Shown here in pieces: positions 1 to 7,425 of a stretch of 64,000 nucleotides of DNA. Where the stretch lies: positions 124,001 to 188,000 of the forward strand of contig NZ_BNJJ01000017.1 of NCBI RefSeq assembly GCF_016587435.1, read 5' to 3'. The DNA comes from Dictyobacter formicarum (GTDB lineage Bacteria; Chloroflexota; Ktedonobacteria; Ktedonobacterales; Ktedonobacteraceae). Under the pieces are notes generated by a model that was not told the DNA's origin, made no database searches, and saw only the letters and a list, made by a program, of their open reading frames with translations. Every line of letters begins with the position of its first letter. Position 1 is the stretch's first letter. The position numbers were made by a program, and so were the translations under genes.

Positions 1-119
1 GCATCATCCAGCGCGGCCCGAGCCGCTTGCGCTTGCAGTTGGAGCACCGTTTTATCCGGGGTGCGACCGAGATCTGACTCGGCCACTCCGACAATGGCTG
101 CTCCACGTGAGGGGCCCAT
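1..119 (-). CDS. Thiolase / lipid-transfer-protein family, N-terminal 39 codons
   Basis: Reading leftward from an ATG at 119, an open frame runs off the window edge. It encodes GAAIVGVAESDLGRTPDKT, followed by a QLQAQAARAALDDA-type helix. This is the usual opening of thiolase-like acetyl-CoA acetyltransferases (AIVG, then S/T-x-x-GR, then an alanine-rich helix). The start codon overlaps the stop of the upstream acyl-CoA dehydrogenase gene by one base (TAATG), so the two are almost certainly translationally coupled. The catalytic cysteine and histidine lie outside the window, so an active thiolase cannot be told apart from a non-catalytic SCP-x-like member. The start is inferred from the coupling and the homology-like opening. 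Confidence 0.75.
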   Translation of the reverse strand, partial: MGPSRGAAIVGVAESDLGRTPDKTVLQLQAQAARAALDD

Positions 120-1288
120 TAAAGTGCCTCCCCAACTTTGACATGGCCGCGCAAGAGGTTACGCGAAATAATGAAGCGCTGAATCTCATCGGTACCCTCA
201 AAGATACGCCAGAGGCGCACTTCGCGGTACCAGCGTTCCACCGGCAACTCTTTGGTATAGCCCATCCCACCATGAATTTGCAGCACACGATCGATAACGT
301 GATTGACCATATTGGAGCCATGTAACTTGGCGATCGAAGAGGCATGGCGATTATCCTGTTTCTGTTCCGCCAGCCAGGCTGCATAGAGCGCCAGCCAGCG
401 CGTCGCCTCAATCTCAACATGCGAATCCGCGATCATCCACTGAATAGCCTGGCGATCAGCAATCGGCTTGCCAAAGGTCACGCGTGTATGCGAATAATCG
501 ATCGCCATCTGCAAGGCACGCTCGGCCACGCCCACTGCGCGGCAAGCGATCACCCAGCGGCCCGCCCCGATCCACTGCATGCCCAGGTTAAATCCTCCGT
601 TGAGCTTGCCAAGGATATTTTTGGACGGCACGCGCACATTCTCAAAATACAACGAGGCCGGTCCCCATTCACCCATGGTATGGATATAGGTAGAGCGCCA
701 TCCCATATCGCGATCGACCAGAAAACAGGTCACGCCGCCATGTGCCCCCTTCTCAGCGTCTGTGACCGCAAAGACCATCGCAAAGTCCGCCTCATTACCA
801 TTAGTAATGAAGACCTTCTCACCATTCAGAATCCAATCATCGCCATCCTGGATGGCCCGCATCTGAATATTGGCGGCATCAGAGCCAGCGCCGGGCTCGG
901 TCAGCGCGAAGCAAGAGCGGCGCTCGCCATTGATGGTTGGGATCAAATAGCGCTGTTTCTGTTCTTCATTGCAGTAATAGAGGATATTGTCGGCGTTACC
1001 GCCAAAGGCAAACGGCACAAAGGTACGCGCCAGTTCCATGCTCACGACCGCCGTCATCAGCGGGCCGAGATTCGCCCCACCATACTCCTCGGGTGTATTA
1101 ATGCCCCAGAAGCCCATCTCCCTGGCCTTACGTTGCAATTCTCGGATCTTCGCGGGTTCAATGCCGGGTCGCCCCTCGCGCTCATTGCGCAGCACATCGC
1201 CTTCCAGGGGAAACAACTCTCTCTTCACAAAATCACGAACGGTCTGCTGAACCATCTTCTGTTCATCGGTCAGGCTAAAATCCATCAC
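119..1288 (-). CDS. Acyl-CoA dehydrogenase
   Basis: This 389-residue flavoprotein has the length and order of the acyl-CoA dehydrogenase family. An N-terminal helical domain opens with MDFSLTDEQKMVQQTVRDF. The signature FALTEPGAGSDAA in the middle contacts flavin and substrate. The C-terminal helical domain has RVTFGKPIADRQAIQW and ends in QIHGGMGYTKELPVERWYR and EGTDEIQRFIISR. It should oxidise an acyl-CoA thioester to the enoyl-CoA, passing electrons to ETF. AAAGGAG precedes the ATG. It is the first gene of an operon with a thiolase-like gene and has a long leader containing a terminator-like hairpin. Substrate chain length or branching cannot be read from the sequence. Confidence 0.93.
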   Translation of the reverse strand: MMDFSLTDEQKMVQQTVRDFVKRELFPLEGDVLRNEREGRPGIEPAKIRELQRKAREMGFWGINTPEEYGGANLGPLMTAVVSMELARTFVPFAFGGNADNILYYCNEEQKQRYLIPTINGERRSCFALTEPGAGSDAANIQMRAIQDGDDWILNGEKVFITNGNEADFAMVFAVTDAEKGAHGGVTCFLVDRDMGWRSTYIHTMGEWGPASLYFENVRVPSKNILGKLNGGFNLGMQWIGAGRWVIACRAVGVAERALQMAIDYSHTRVTFGKPIADRQAIQWMIADSHVEIEATRWLALYAAWLAEQKQDNRHASSIAKLHGSNMVNHVIDRVLQIHGGMGYTKELPVERWYREVRLWRIFEGTDEIQRFIISRNLLRGHVKVGEAL

Positions 1289-1371
1289 TGGCTCCTTTGC
1301 ACTGTCGGTAGAGGCGTGACCTCGCAGATATTAGAGAAGACCACCCTGGTCTTCGGCCCATAACGGGATCA

Positions 1372-1415
1372 TAAAAAAGATAGGCAGACATTCACGCATC
1401 CTGGTGAATGTCTGC
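1372..1415 (-). terminator. Terminator-like hairpin in the acyl-CoA dehydrogenase leader
   Basis: GCAGACATTCAC (1384-1395) and GTGAATGTCTGC (1404-1415) form a perfect 12-bp stem with an 8-base loop. Read on the minus strand it is followed by CTATCTTTTTT. No gene lies upstream on that strand, so it sits inside the 5' leader of the acyl-CoA dehydrogenase operon, about 95 bases before the start codon. A role as a transcription attenuator is inferred. Confidence 0.6.
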
Positions 1416-1489
1416 TGGTGGTAGCATGCTTCTCGTTCCTTTTGCTTGTCGCTATCCGCTGAAGGTAGAGGATTGTTGATAATGTAGAT

Positions 1490-1501
1490 CTTGTGCACAA
1501 G
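1490..1501. promoter_or_regulatory. 12-bp palindrome, operator-like
   Basis: CTTGTGCACAAG is a perfect 12-bp palindrome in the divergent spacer between the acyl-CoA dehydrogenase and R2-like oxidase genes. It lies upstream of the leader hairpin. It could be a regulator site, but no regulator gene is adjacent. Confidence 0.3.
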
Positions 1502-1566
1502 CGTAGCATATTTTAGGTGAATATTCAATGGAGGCGATTTTGCCGGGTGTCCGTTATATGTTTGCC

Positions 1567-1618
1567 CGTAGGTGCCGGGCTTGCCCCGGCTTGGAGCCCG
1601 CGCCAGCCCGGCACCTAC
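1567..1618. repeat. Dispersed GC-rich palindromic repeat, copy 1 (paired)
   Basis: CGTAGGTGCCGGGC at 1567 continues into TTGCCCCGGC. The perfect inverted arm AGCCCGGCACCTAC follows at 1605-1618, so the unit can fold into a long hairpin. The CGTAGRTGC...CTTGC core recurs in other spacers of this window (around 2661, 19234, 19361, 44819 and 44863), which marks it as a REP-like dispersed element. Confidence 0.6.
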
Positions 1619-1725
1619 TTGACTTTCATTTGTTGAGAAAATACACTGATGTGTATCGAATGCCTATCTACGCAAGCTCACTTAAATGAATGCTATACAT
1701 TCACATCCGGTTAAGGAGGGCTCCT

Positions 1726-2607
1726 ATGACAGCAGTTCCCAAACGGACCTATACGACACTGAGTAGCAGCGGTCTCCGCCAGGACATCCTGCCAATGCGC
1801 CTCTATCATAAAGCCAAGAAGTTAGGCATCTGGGACCCACGCGCTATCGATCTCACGCACGATCGCCAGGATTGGCTGAGCTTACCTGATGAGAAGCGAG
1901 AAGCCGTCCGCCGCAGCGTGATCGCCTTCCAGGCGGGAGAAGAGGCGGTCACCCTCGATCTGCTACCCCTGATTATGACCATTGCCCGCGAAGGTCGGCT
2001 GGAAGAGGAAATGTTCTTGACCACTTTCTTGTGGGAAGAGGCCAAGCACACAGAGTTTTTCCGCCGCGTGCTGGACGAAGTATTGCAAGAGCACAACGAC
2101 TTGCATGAGGGACGCTCAGCCAGTGGCGGGCGAGATATATTTGCCGACGAACTGCCACGGACCATGAATCTCCTGCTGGCCGATCCATCTCCTATCAATC
2201 AGGCGCGTGCCTCAGTCCTCTATAATATGATCGTCGAAGGGGTGCTGGCGGAGACCGGGTATTTTAGCTTCTCGCGCATGCTGGACGAAGGCAACATCAT
2301 GCCCGGCTTCAGGCAAGGCATCGCCCTGATCAAGCGCGACGAATCCCGCCACATTGCCTATGGGGTCTTTTTAATCTCTCGCCTGGTCGCCGAGGATCCG
2401 GCCCTCTGGCCGCTGGTTGAGGTGCGCATGAACGAATTGTACGCCGCCATCGTGCGCCACCAGGAGCAGGACGGAACGCCAGATGTCATTCGCGACTACG
2501 CCCGCCAACAATTTGAGAAGCGGCTCAAGCGAATTAGCCGTGCTCGCAACCAGAGCCTTGAACAGGTCTATCAGGCACCCGAGAGCGAAGAAGCCGAAGC
2601 AGTATAA
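1726..2607 (+). CDS. R2-like ligand-binding oxidase (R2lox)
   Basis: This 293-residue protein belongs to the ferritin-like R2lox group (known from Geobacillus and Mycobacterium tuberculosis), which assembles a Mn/Fe site with a bound fatty acid. All six expected metal ligands are present at the right spacing: E72, the E105-x-x-H108 pair in EEAKH, E171, and the E206-x-x-H209 pair in DESRH. V75 and Y166 occupy the positions that form the characteristic Val-Tyr ether cross-link. AAGGAGGG at 1713-1720 supports the ATG at 1726 over a start 36 bases upstream. It lies next to acyl-CoA and alcohol oxidising enzymes, which fits a lipid-related oxidation, but its physiological substrate is unknown for the whole family. 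Confidence 0.9.
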   Translation: MTAVPKRTYTTLSSSGLRQDILPMRLYHKAKKLGIWDPRAIDLTHDRQDWLSLPDEKREAVRRSVIAFQAGEEAVTLDLLPLIMTIAREGRLEEEMFLTTFLWEEAKHTEFFRRVLDEVLQEHNDLHEGRSASGGRDIFADELPRTMNLLLADPSPINQARASVLYNMIVEGVLAETGYFSFSRMLDEGNIMPGFRQGIALIKRDESRHIAYGVFLISRLVAEDPALWPLVEVRMNELYAAIVRHQEQDGTPDVIRDYARQQFEKRLKRISRARNQSLEQVYQAPESEEAEAV

Positions 2608-2660
2608 CATGATTTTAAACGTTGTATGTAAATAAAAATTCGGGCGATGAGGTAGAAATC

Positions 2661-2682
2661 GGGCGCAAGGCCCGAACCTACG
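2661..2682 (-). repeat. Dispersed palindromic repeat, copy 2
   Basis: On the minus strand this reads CGTAGGTTCGGGC then CTTGCGCCC, matching copy 1. It ends two bases before the ribosome binding site of the alcohol dehydrogenase gene, so it sits in that gene's untranslated leader. Confidence 0.5.
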
Positions 2683-2694
2683 AAGGAGGCGAGA

Positions 2695-3834
2695 ATGCAG
2701 GTAAAGGCTGCTGTATTGTATGAGGTAGGCAAGGCTGCCCCTTATGCGGATTCGAATCCGTTAAGTGTTGAAAAGGTTGAACTGGCTGCGCCGGGTCCAG
2801 GGGAGGTGCTGGTGGAGGTGGTGAGCGCGGGTCTGTGCCATTCGGATCTCTCGGTGATCAATGGCTCCATGTATCCGCAGCTTCCCAATCCTATGATTCT
2901 GGGGCATGAGGCCAGCGGCATTGTGCGGGAAGTGGGTCCAGGGGTTGCGGATCTTAAGGTCGATGACCATGTGGTTTTTTCATTCGTGCCAATGTGTGGT
3001 CACTGCGACAACTGCGCTGTGGGGCGTCCCGTCCTCTGTAAGAATGGCAGTATCGCCAGCGCGCGCGGCACCCTGCTTAGCGGCGCGCGGCGGTTCAGTA
3101 CAGCCAGTGGTCAACCGATTAGCTATTTTACAGCCACCTCGGCCTTCTCACAATTTACTGTGGTGTCGCAGGAATCGCTGGTGGTCATAGATCGTGATGT
3201 GCCGCTGGATAAAGCGGCCCTGCTGGGATGCGCCCTGATCACGGGGGTAGGAGCGATCGTCAACACGGCCAGAGTCGCGGCCGGTGAGTCGGTAGTCGTC
3301 TTTGGCCTGGGCGGAGTTGGCTTAAGCGCGATCATGGGGGCGAAGTTGGCAGGGGCCTCACCCATCATCGCCGTTGACATGCTGCCCTCCAAATTTGAAC
3401 TGGCCAGGCGCCTGGGAGCCGACCATACCATTGAAGCTGGCAAAGATGATCCAGTGGCCGCGATCAGGGAACTGACAAAGGGAGGAGCCGCCTACGCCTT
3501 CGATATCGTTGGCAACACCGACGTGCTGGCCCAGGCCTTCAAGGCCATTCGTCCAGGTGGAAAAGCCATTGCCGTAGGCATTCCACCCAGTGACAAATTT
3601 CTCTCAGTGCATGCCGCCGCCATGGTTGTACAGGAAAAAGTGATTCAAGGCTGCTTCATGGGATCGGCGGTCCCGCGCCGGGATATAGCGCGCCTGGCTC
3701 ATCTGTATATGAGCGGTAAACTACCGCTGGATGAACTGCTGAGTCCCTCGATCACCCTGGAAGAGATCAACACAGGTTTTGACCGCCTGGCCCAGGGAAC
3801 AGCTATCCGACAGCTGATTCGCTTCAAGGAATAG
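2695..3834 (+). CDS. Zinc-dependent alcohol dehydrogenase (MDR superfamily)
   Basis: A 379-residue medium-chain dehydrogenase. The catalytic zinc region is seen in GLCHSDLSVI and GHEASGIV. The structural zinc cysteines are in CGHCDNCAVGRPVLC, and the NAD-binding glycine motif is in GLGGVGLSAIMGAKLAG, with an acidic residue (D) at the end of the following strand (IIAVD) that favours NAD over NADP. The length and four-cysteine lobe resemble the class III/NDMA-dependent alcohol dehydrogenase branch. GAAGGAGG precedes the ATG. It is probably independent of the R2lox gene, because an 87-base spacer with a palindromic repeat separates them. The alcohol substrate is unknown. Confidence 0.92.
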   Translation: MQVKAAVLYEVGKAAPYADSNPLSVEKVELAAPGPGEVLVEVVSAGLCHSDLSVINGSMYPQLPNPMILGHEASGIVREVGPGVADLKVDDHVVFSFVPMCGHCDNCAVGRPVLCKNGSIASARGTLLSGARRFSTASGQPISYFTATSAFSQFTVVSQESLVVIDRDVPLDKAALLGCALITGVGAIVNTARVAAGESVVVFGLGGVGLSAIMGAKLAGASPIIAVDMLPSKFELARRLGADHTIEAGKDDPVAAIRELTKGGAAYAFDIVGNTDVLAQAFKAIRPGGKAIAVGIPPSDKFLSVHAAAMVVQEKVIQGCFMGSAVPRRDIARLAHLYMSGKLPLDELLSPSITLEEINTGFDRLAQGTAIRQLIRFKE

Positions 3835-3864
3835 ACCTTTTCTTCGTGCAGATAAGGTAAAAAT

Positions 3865-3881
3865 CGTCCGTAAGGGGCGCA
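3865..3881 (-). repeat. Degenerate copy of the dispersed palindromic repeat
   Basis: The segment CGTCCGTAAGGGGCGCA matches the inner half of the repeat at 19361-19386 but lacks the CGTAG end. It lies just after the alcohol dehydrogenase stop codon. The assignment is tentative. Confidence 0.3.
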
Positions 3882-3931
3882 AAATATGTGTTACGGGCTC
3901 AGGATCAATTGTCGGGTTGCGGCGACATGGA

Positions 3932-5056
3932 TTAACAAGGTTTATCATCGGGTGAGCTGAGCACCTGCAGGCGTGCGCCGCACGACTGGCGCACAATCAA
4001 CTGGGTTGGTAACACAATATGTTTAGCCTCGCCGAGAACATGTTTCTCAATGCGATTGATCAGCAGGGTACCAGCCTGCATTCCCATCGCAATACCCTGC
4101 TGCGCAACGGTCGTGAGCGGCACGCTTAAATGCTCAGCATAGCTCAAATCATCGAAACCAACGATGGCCAGATCTTCAGGAATGCGCACACCCGTGCGGG
4201 CGGCGGCCTTAATAAATTCCAGCGCCACCCAGTCATTCACCGTAAAAATAGCGCCAGGGCGATCTGGCCGCCGCACGGTGGCATCGAAGAGAGCGGCATC
4301 AGGTTCCGCATCAGTAGGCAGATCGGTCAAGAGCAAGGAATCATCGAAAGGGCGCTGGTATTCGTTTAGCGCCTTGCGATAGCCTTCCCAGCGATCGCGC
4401 ACCGACGTTGTCTGCATGTCACCCGCACGAGAATAGGCAAAGCCAATCCGTGTATGTCCCAGAATCGCCAGATGTTCAGTCGCCCGATAGCCCCCACCCA
4501 TGTTATCTGACACCACATAGTCGCTATCCAGATCAGCCAGATAGCGATCAACCAGCACAAAGGGAAAACCAATCTGCTTCAAACGAGTGATAGCGCTATC
4601 GGTCGATCTATTGCTGAGTGGGAAAAGTATCAGGCCAGCAGTAGTAAGTTGCAAGCGCGCAATATCGCGAGCCAGCAGCTGATCATTCTCTTCACTATAG
4701 GCGAAAATCACCTGGTAGCCACGTGATTTAACCGCCTGTTCAATGCCTCGGAGCAACTTCATATTCAGCTCATCGGTAGCCTGGCTCAAAATGACCCCGA
4801 TATTTTTCTGTGCTGGAAGCGTCGCCTCCGTTTCATGCGCAGGTGCAGATGAGCGCACGAACGTACCACTGCCTTGAATGCGTTCCAGCAATCCCTCACG
4901 AGTCAACTCACTCAGAGCCTGGCGTACAGTTCCCCGGCTCACATGATAGTGTTGAGCGATCTCGAACTCAGTTGAAATGCGGCTCCCTTGAGTTAACTCA
5001 CCAGACAGAATACGCGCCCGCAGCTCGCTGACAATTTGCGTATACATGGCCTTCAT
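3932..5056 (-). CDS. GntR-type HTH / LacI-type sensor repressor (AraR-like)
   Basis: This is a hybrid regulator of about 374 residues. The N-terminal 65 residues are a GntR winged helix (IVSELRARILSGELTQGSRI, then HYHVSRGTVRQALSELTREGLLERIQGSGTF). The rest is a LacI/GalR periplasmic-binding-like sugar sensor, recognisable from NIGVILSQATDELNMKLLRGIEQAVKSRG, the GHTRIGFAYS segment and VGFDDLSYAEHLSVPLTTV. This architecture is that of AraR, the arabinose repressor of Bacillus. The open frame extends further upstream, but the homologous region begins at the MKAM/MYTQ methionines (5056 or 5047). A palindrome resembling the AraR operator lies upstream at 5197-5230, which suggests autoregulation by a sugar. 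The actual effector is unknown. Confidence 0.85.
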   Translation of the reverse strand: MKAMYTQIVSELRARILSGELTQGSRISTEFEIAQHYHVSRGTVRQALSELTREGLLERIQGSGTFVRSSAPAHETEATLPAQKNIGVILSQATDELNMKLLRGIEQAVKSRGYQVIFAYSEENDQLLARDIARLQLTTAGLILFPLSNRSTDSAITRLKQIGFPFVLVDRYLADLDSDYVVSDNMGGGYRATEHLAILGHTRIGFAYSRAGDMQTTSVRDRWEGYRKALNEYQRPFDDSLLLTDLPTDAEPDAALFDATVRRPDRPGAIFTVNDWVALEFIKAAARTGVRIPEDLAIVGFDDLSYAEHLSVPLTTVAQQGIAMGMQAGTLLINRIEKHVLGEAKHIVLPTQLIVRQSCGARLQVLSSPDDKPC

Positions 5057-5196
5057 AGTCTTCGCATGTGACTCTTTTTCAGGTTTTTGCACAGTACGAA
5101 ATTCCTTCACTGGATGAATGGACAGATAGTAGTAAATATAGCGAATCAATTGTATCATCTCACACCGCAAGGAAGAAAGCACCTATCTGGCCTCTT

Positions 5197-5230
5197 CATG
5201 TACAAATTTGTGTATACAAATTTGTACATG
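5197..5230. promoter_or_regulatory. AraR-type operator upstream of the hybrid repressor
   Basis: CATGTACAAATTTGT, four bases (GTAT), then ACAAATTTGTACATG form a perfect 15-bp inverted repeat. Its core at 5205-5220 is ATTTGTGTATACAAAT, which differs only in the central bases from the published Bacillus AraR consensus ATTTGTACGTACAAAT. It lies about 140 bases upstream of an AraR-like repressor gene, so autoregulation is the simplest reading. Confidence 0.65.
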
Positions 5231-5341
5231 TGTTTAAGGCTGCTGCCCGGCGTAAAATGCACAATATAAGCATAGCAATCAATTGTGGGATTCAATATAA
5301 TACAATCTATCTATTCCCGCAACCGATATGGCCTATAGTCT

Positions 5342-6673
5342 TCAAGGAACTTGAAAGACCTGCAACGCATAGTCATCATATCCATAGCGGCACATAGAGA
5401 GACATGTCTTATTAGATAGAATGCCATAGGCTTTCGGAGTAATTGTAGCGAGATATTGGCTATCTGGCGACCAGGATAATTGACCCGGGTTCTTAGGTGC
5501 AGAATACGAGAACAACGTTTTCCCAGTATGCGCATCCCAGAATTGTATCACCGAGCGATTGCCGTTATCTCCCTGTACCAACTCACTGCCGCCCACCAGA
5601 TAATTGCCGGCAGCCAGGTAGTTGCCATTGGGCGACCAGGTTGCATAGACAGGCTGGCCAGATACAGGTTGGCAGGAGAAGAGGCGCTGGCCTGTCTGAC
5701 TGGAGCAAACGACCATCGTCGAGCTATGCTGACCGATAATAGTAAAGGTCATACGCTGGCTATCGGGCGACCAGGAAATACTTCTATCTTTACTGTTGGG
5801 TGCATTGGGACTGATCATCGCCGCGATGTGGAAACGCGCATGACCACTCCGAGCATCTCGAACCTCCAATGCCCCCTGTCCCTGTACTCCAGGAGTAGAA
5901 AAAGCCAGCGCAGAACTATCCGGTGACCAGCTTAACAGGGTGAGAGGACTCGTAGCACTCTGAGCCTCATAGCGCCAGAGAAGATGACCGTCAGAGCCTT
6001 GATATACCTGCGCAGAGCCATCCTGACCATTGACGGCCAGCAGCGTACTGTCGGGTGACCAGACAAGCATACTTTTCTTGGACGATACCTGATATTGCGC
6101 GAGCAAGCGCTGGATATGGACATCCCACACCTGTAGAGTAGCCGGACCAGAGGCACCAGACTGTGGCTGAGTAAAGGCGACGCGTGTGCCGTCGGCTGAG
6201 AACGCGATGGACCGCGTTGTCGAGGGTAGCATAGCATGGGTCCACAGATTCTCGCCGCTGAGCGTATTTTGTACCAGGAACGCTTTATCAGTCACATAGA
6301 GCAGGCGCGTCCCATCGGCCGACCAGGCTACCGTATGGGCATCGGCATAGTGATACCCGGGCCAGTTTTTTTGTTTCCACTGTTGCTGTTGATGCAGAAC
6401 ATCGATTACAGATAGCCCCTGATTACTGGCGCAGGCAATATGTTTATTATCTGGTAGCCAGGCAAAGTCTACCCCTTGCCAGGGCACATCACATACCAGT
6501 TGATCGACAGATTTTTTCACGGCGGTAGTATCTACTCGTGCCGGCAGATCAAGAGCGCAGCCGCCGCTCAAAAGCGCTCCACCCAGGAGTACACCACTAC
6601 GTAAAATAGCACGGCGCGAACATGTTTTCCAGGCAAAATAAGGACTATGATGCTGTTTTGTATAGTTGTCCAT
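5342..6673 (-). CDS. WD40-repeat lipoprotein with Tat signal
   Basis: A 443-residue secreted lipoprotein. The N-terminus has a twin-arginine signal (SRRAILRSGVLLGGALL) ending in a lipobox, LLSGGC, so the mature protein should be anchored outside the membrane by its first cysteine. The body holds about eight WD40-type blades, each marked by motifs such as AWSADGTRLLY, AFSADGTRVAF, SWSPDSSALAF and SWSPDSQYLAT, consistent with one beta-propeller. AAGGAGGT lies 8 bases before the ATG at 6673. Its binding partner cannot be read. An inverted repeat at 6748-6766 (ACAAATTT/AAATTTGT) in its promoter region resembles the half-sites of the neighbouring AraR-like operator. Confidence 0.88.
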   Translation of the reverse strand: MDNYTKQHHSPYFAWKTCSRRAILRSGVLLGGALLSGGCALDLPARVDTTAVKKSVDQLVCDVPWQGVDFAWLPDNKHIACASNQGLSVIDVLHQQQQWKQKNWPGYHYADAHTVAWSADGTRLLYVTDKAFLVQNTLSGENLWTHAMLPSTTRSIAFSADGTRVAFTQPQSGASGPATLQVWDVHIQRLLAQYQVSSKKSMLVWSPDSTLLAVNGQDGSAQVYQGSDGHLLWRYEAQSATSPLTLLSWSPDSSALAFSTPGVQGQGALEVRDARSGHARFHIAAMISPNAPNSKDRSISWSPDSQRMTFTIIGQHSSTMVVCSSQTGQRLFSCQPVSGQPVYATWSPNGNYLAAGNYLVGGSELVQGDNGNRSVIQFWDAHTGKTLFSYSAPKNPGQLSWSPDSQYLATITPKAYGILSNKTCLSMCRYGYDDYALQVFQVP

Positions 6674-6747
6674 ATGGGGTGACCTCCTTGTCAATACAGC
6701 ATGGAATTAGTATACCTAATAGATAGACAAATTACGAGTTCAAAAAG

Positions 6748-6766
6748 ACAAATTTTGTAAATTTGT
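6748..6766. promoter_or_regulatory. Operator-like inverted repeat before the WD40 lipoprotein
   Basis: ACAAATTT, TGT, AAATTTGT is a perfect 8-bp inverted repeat 75 bases upstream of the WD40 lipoprotein start codon. The ACAAATTT half-site also occurs in the AraR-like operator at 5197-5230, so the same repressor may act here. This is inference. Confidence 0.4.
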
Positions 6767-7107
6767 TTCCAACTATTGACAAAGTGATCTATATTTTATT
6801 AATATAACTTGTGTAGATAATTTGCAAGAAGTCATTATTGATTTTTAAAGACTTCTAGTGTATGTTTCTTGCCACCTGCCACGGTGTAGGAGGATGAGAA
6901 GAAGCAGGAGATGCTCTTAAAGCCCTGGAAAAGAGCTTTCCACTTTGATGATCCACCTATTAAGCTAGCAAAGAGACCTTTGAATCATACTTATGATGAG
7001 CGAAAGGGGCCTTTGAACTCTACTTAATAGGGCAAACACGGCAAGAAAAAGCCTTTTAGCCAGCTAAAGAGAGCGCGTAATGGTACAGGATGCCATATGT
7101 CTTTCTA

Positions 7108-7126
7108 TTGTGCCAGTATGGCACAA
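7108..7126. promoter_or_regulatory. Palindromic operator upstream of the ABC importer operon
   Basis: TTGTGCCA, GTA, TGGCACAA is a perfect 19-base inverted repeat. It lies 50 bases before the small ORF at 7177 and 300 bases before the substrate-binding protein gene. It looks like a dimeric repressor site, but the regulator is not identified. Confidence 0.5.
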
Positions 7127-7176
7127 CTATGTTTGAGCTTGCACAAGTGAAAACAGCGGTATCAAGGAGGATGCCT

Positions 7177-7314
7177 ATGGAATGTGTAGACAGCTTTACC
7201 CCAGGTTTTTCTCAGCTTCCAATCTCTGGCTACAATCATAGTATTGCCTCCAGTTACCACGACCCTTACATTACCCAGCTGGTAAACATGACAACGATGT
7301 GTCCATGTAGGTAG
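7177..7314 (+). CDS. Small 45-residue ORF with strong SD, unknown
   Basis: This short ORF is preceded by AAGGAGG with six-base spacing, the best ribosome binding site in the spacer. The peptide starts MECVDSFTPGFSQLP and ends NMTTMCPCR, with three cysteines and no membrane segment. It lies between an operator-like palindrome and the substrate-binding protein gene of an ABC importer, so it could be a leader peptide or a small cytosolic protein. No family was recognised. The strong SD is the main support, and the coding assignment is uncertain. Confidence 0.4.
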   Translation: MECVDSFTPGFSQLPISGYNHSIASSYHDPYITQLVNMTTMCPCR

Positions 7315-7425
7315 TACTGGCTTATGCGCGCTTTGTACGCTCAGGGAGCCGCTACAGACGCAGTCATATGCCAGCCAAACACAACCGCCAATCTTCGCAG
7401 ATTGATACGGGAAAGGGGTATTTTC

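Larger units (their letters stand above)
1289..1725. other. Divergent intergenic region with leader hairpins and repeat
   Basis: This 437-base spacer separates the acyl-CoA dehydrogenase gene (leftward) from the R2-like oxidase gene (rightward). It holds a small hairpin at 1336-1354 (GAAGACCA/TGGTCTTC), a terminator-like hairpin at 1384-1415, a 12-bp palindrome CTTGTGCACAAG at 1490-1501 and a GC-rich palindromic repeat at 1567-1618. No convincing gene was seen. Confidence 0.6.
6674..7176. other. Divergent spacer upstream of the ABC importer
   Basis: This AT-rich spacer lies between the WD40 lipoprotein gene and the small ORF before the importer. It holds two operator-like palindromes (6748-6766 and 7108-7126). 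It also has a short direct repeat of the form GRCCTTTGAAYYHTACTTA near 6972 and 7008. No gene was recognised. Confidence 0.45.

Noticed and set aside
1336..1354. A T-box-like AGGGTGG word in the acyl-CoA dehydrogenase leader
   Set aside because: The word lies after, not before, the terminator hairpin and lacks the ACCGCG part and specifier stem of a T-box leader.
344..1363. A 339-codon open frame on the plus strand opposite the acyl-CoA dehydrogenase gene
   Set aside because: It is fully antisense to a well-supported gene, has no ribosome binding site and its translation shows no domain. It is a shadow frame.
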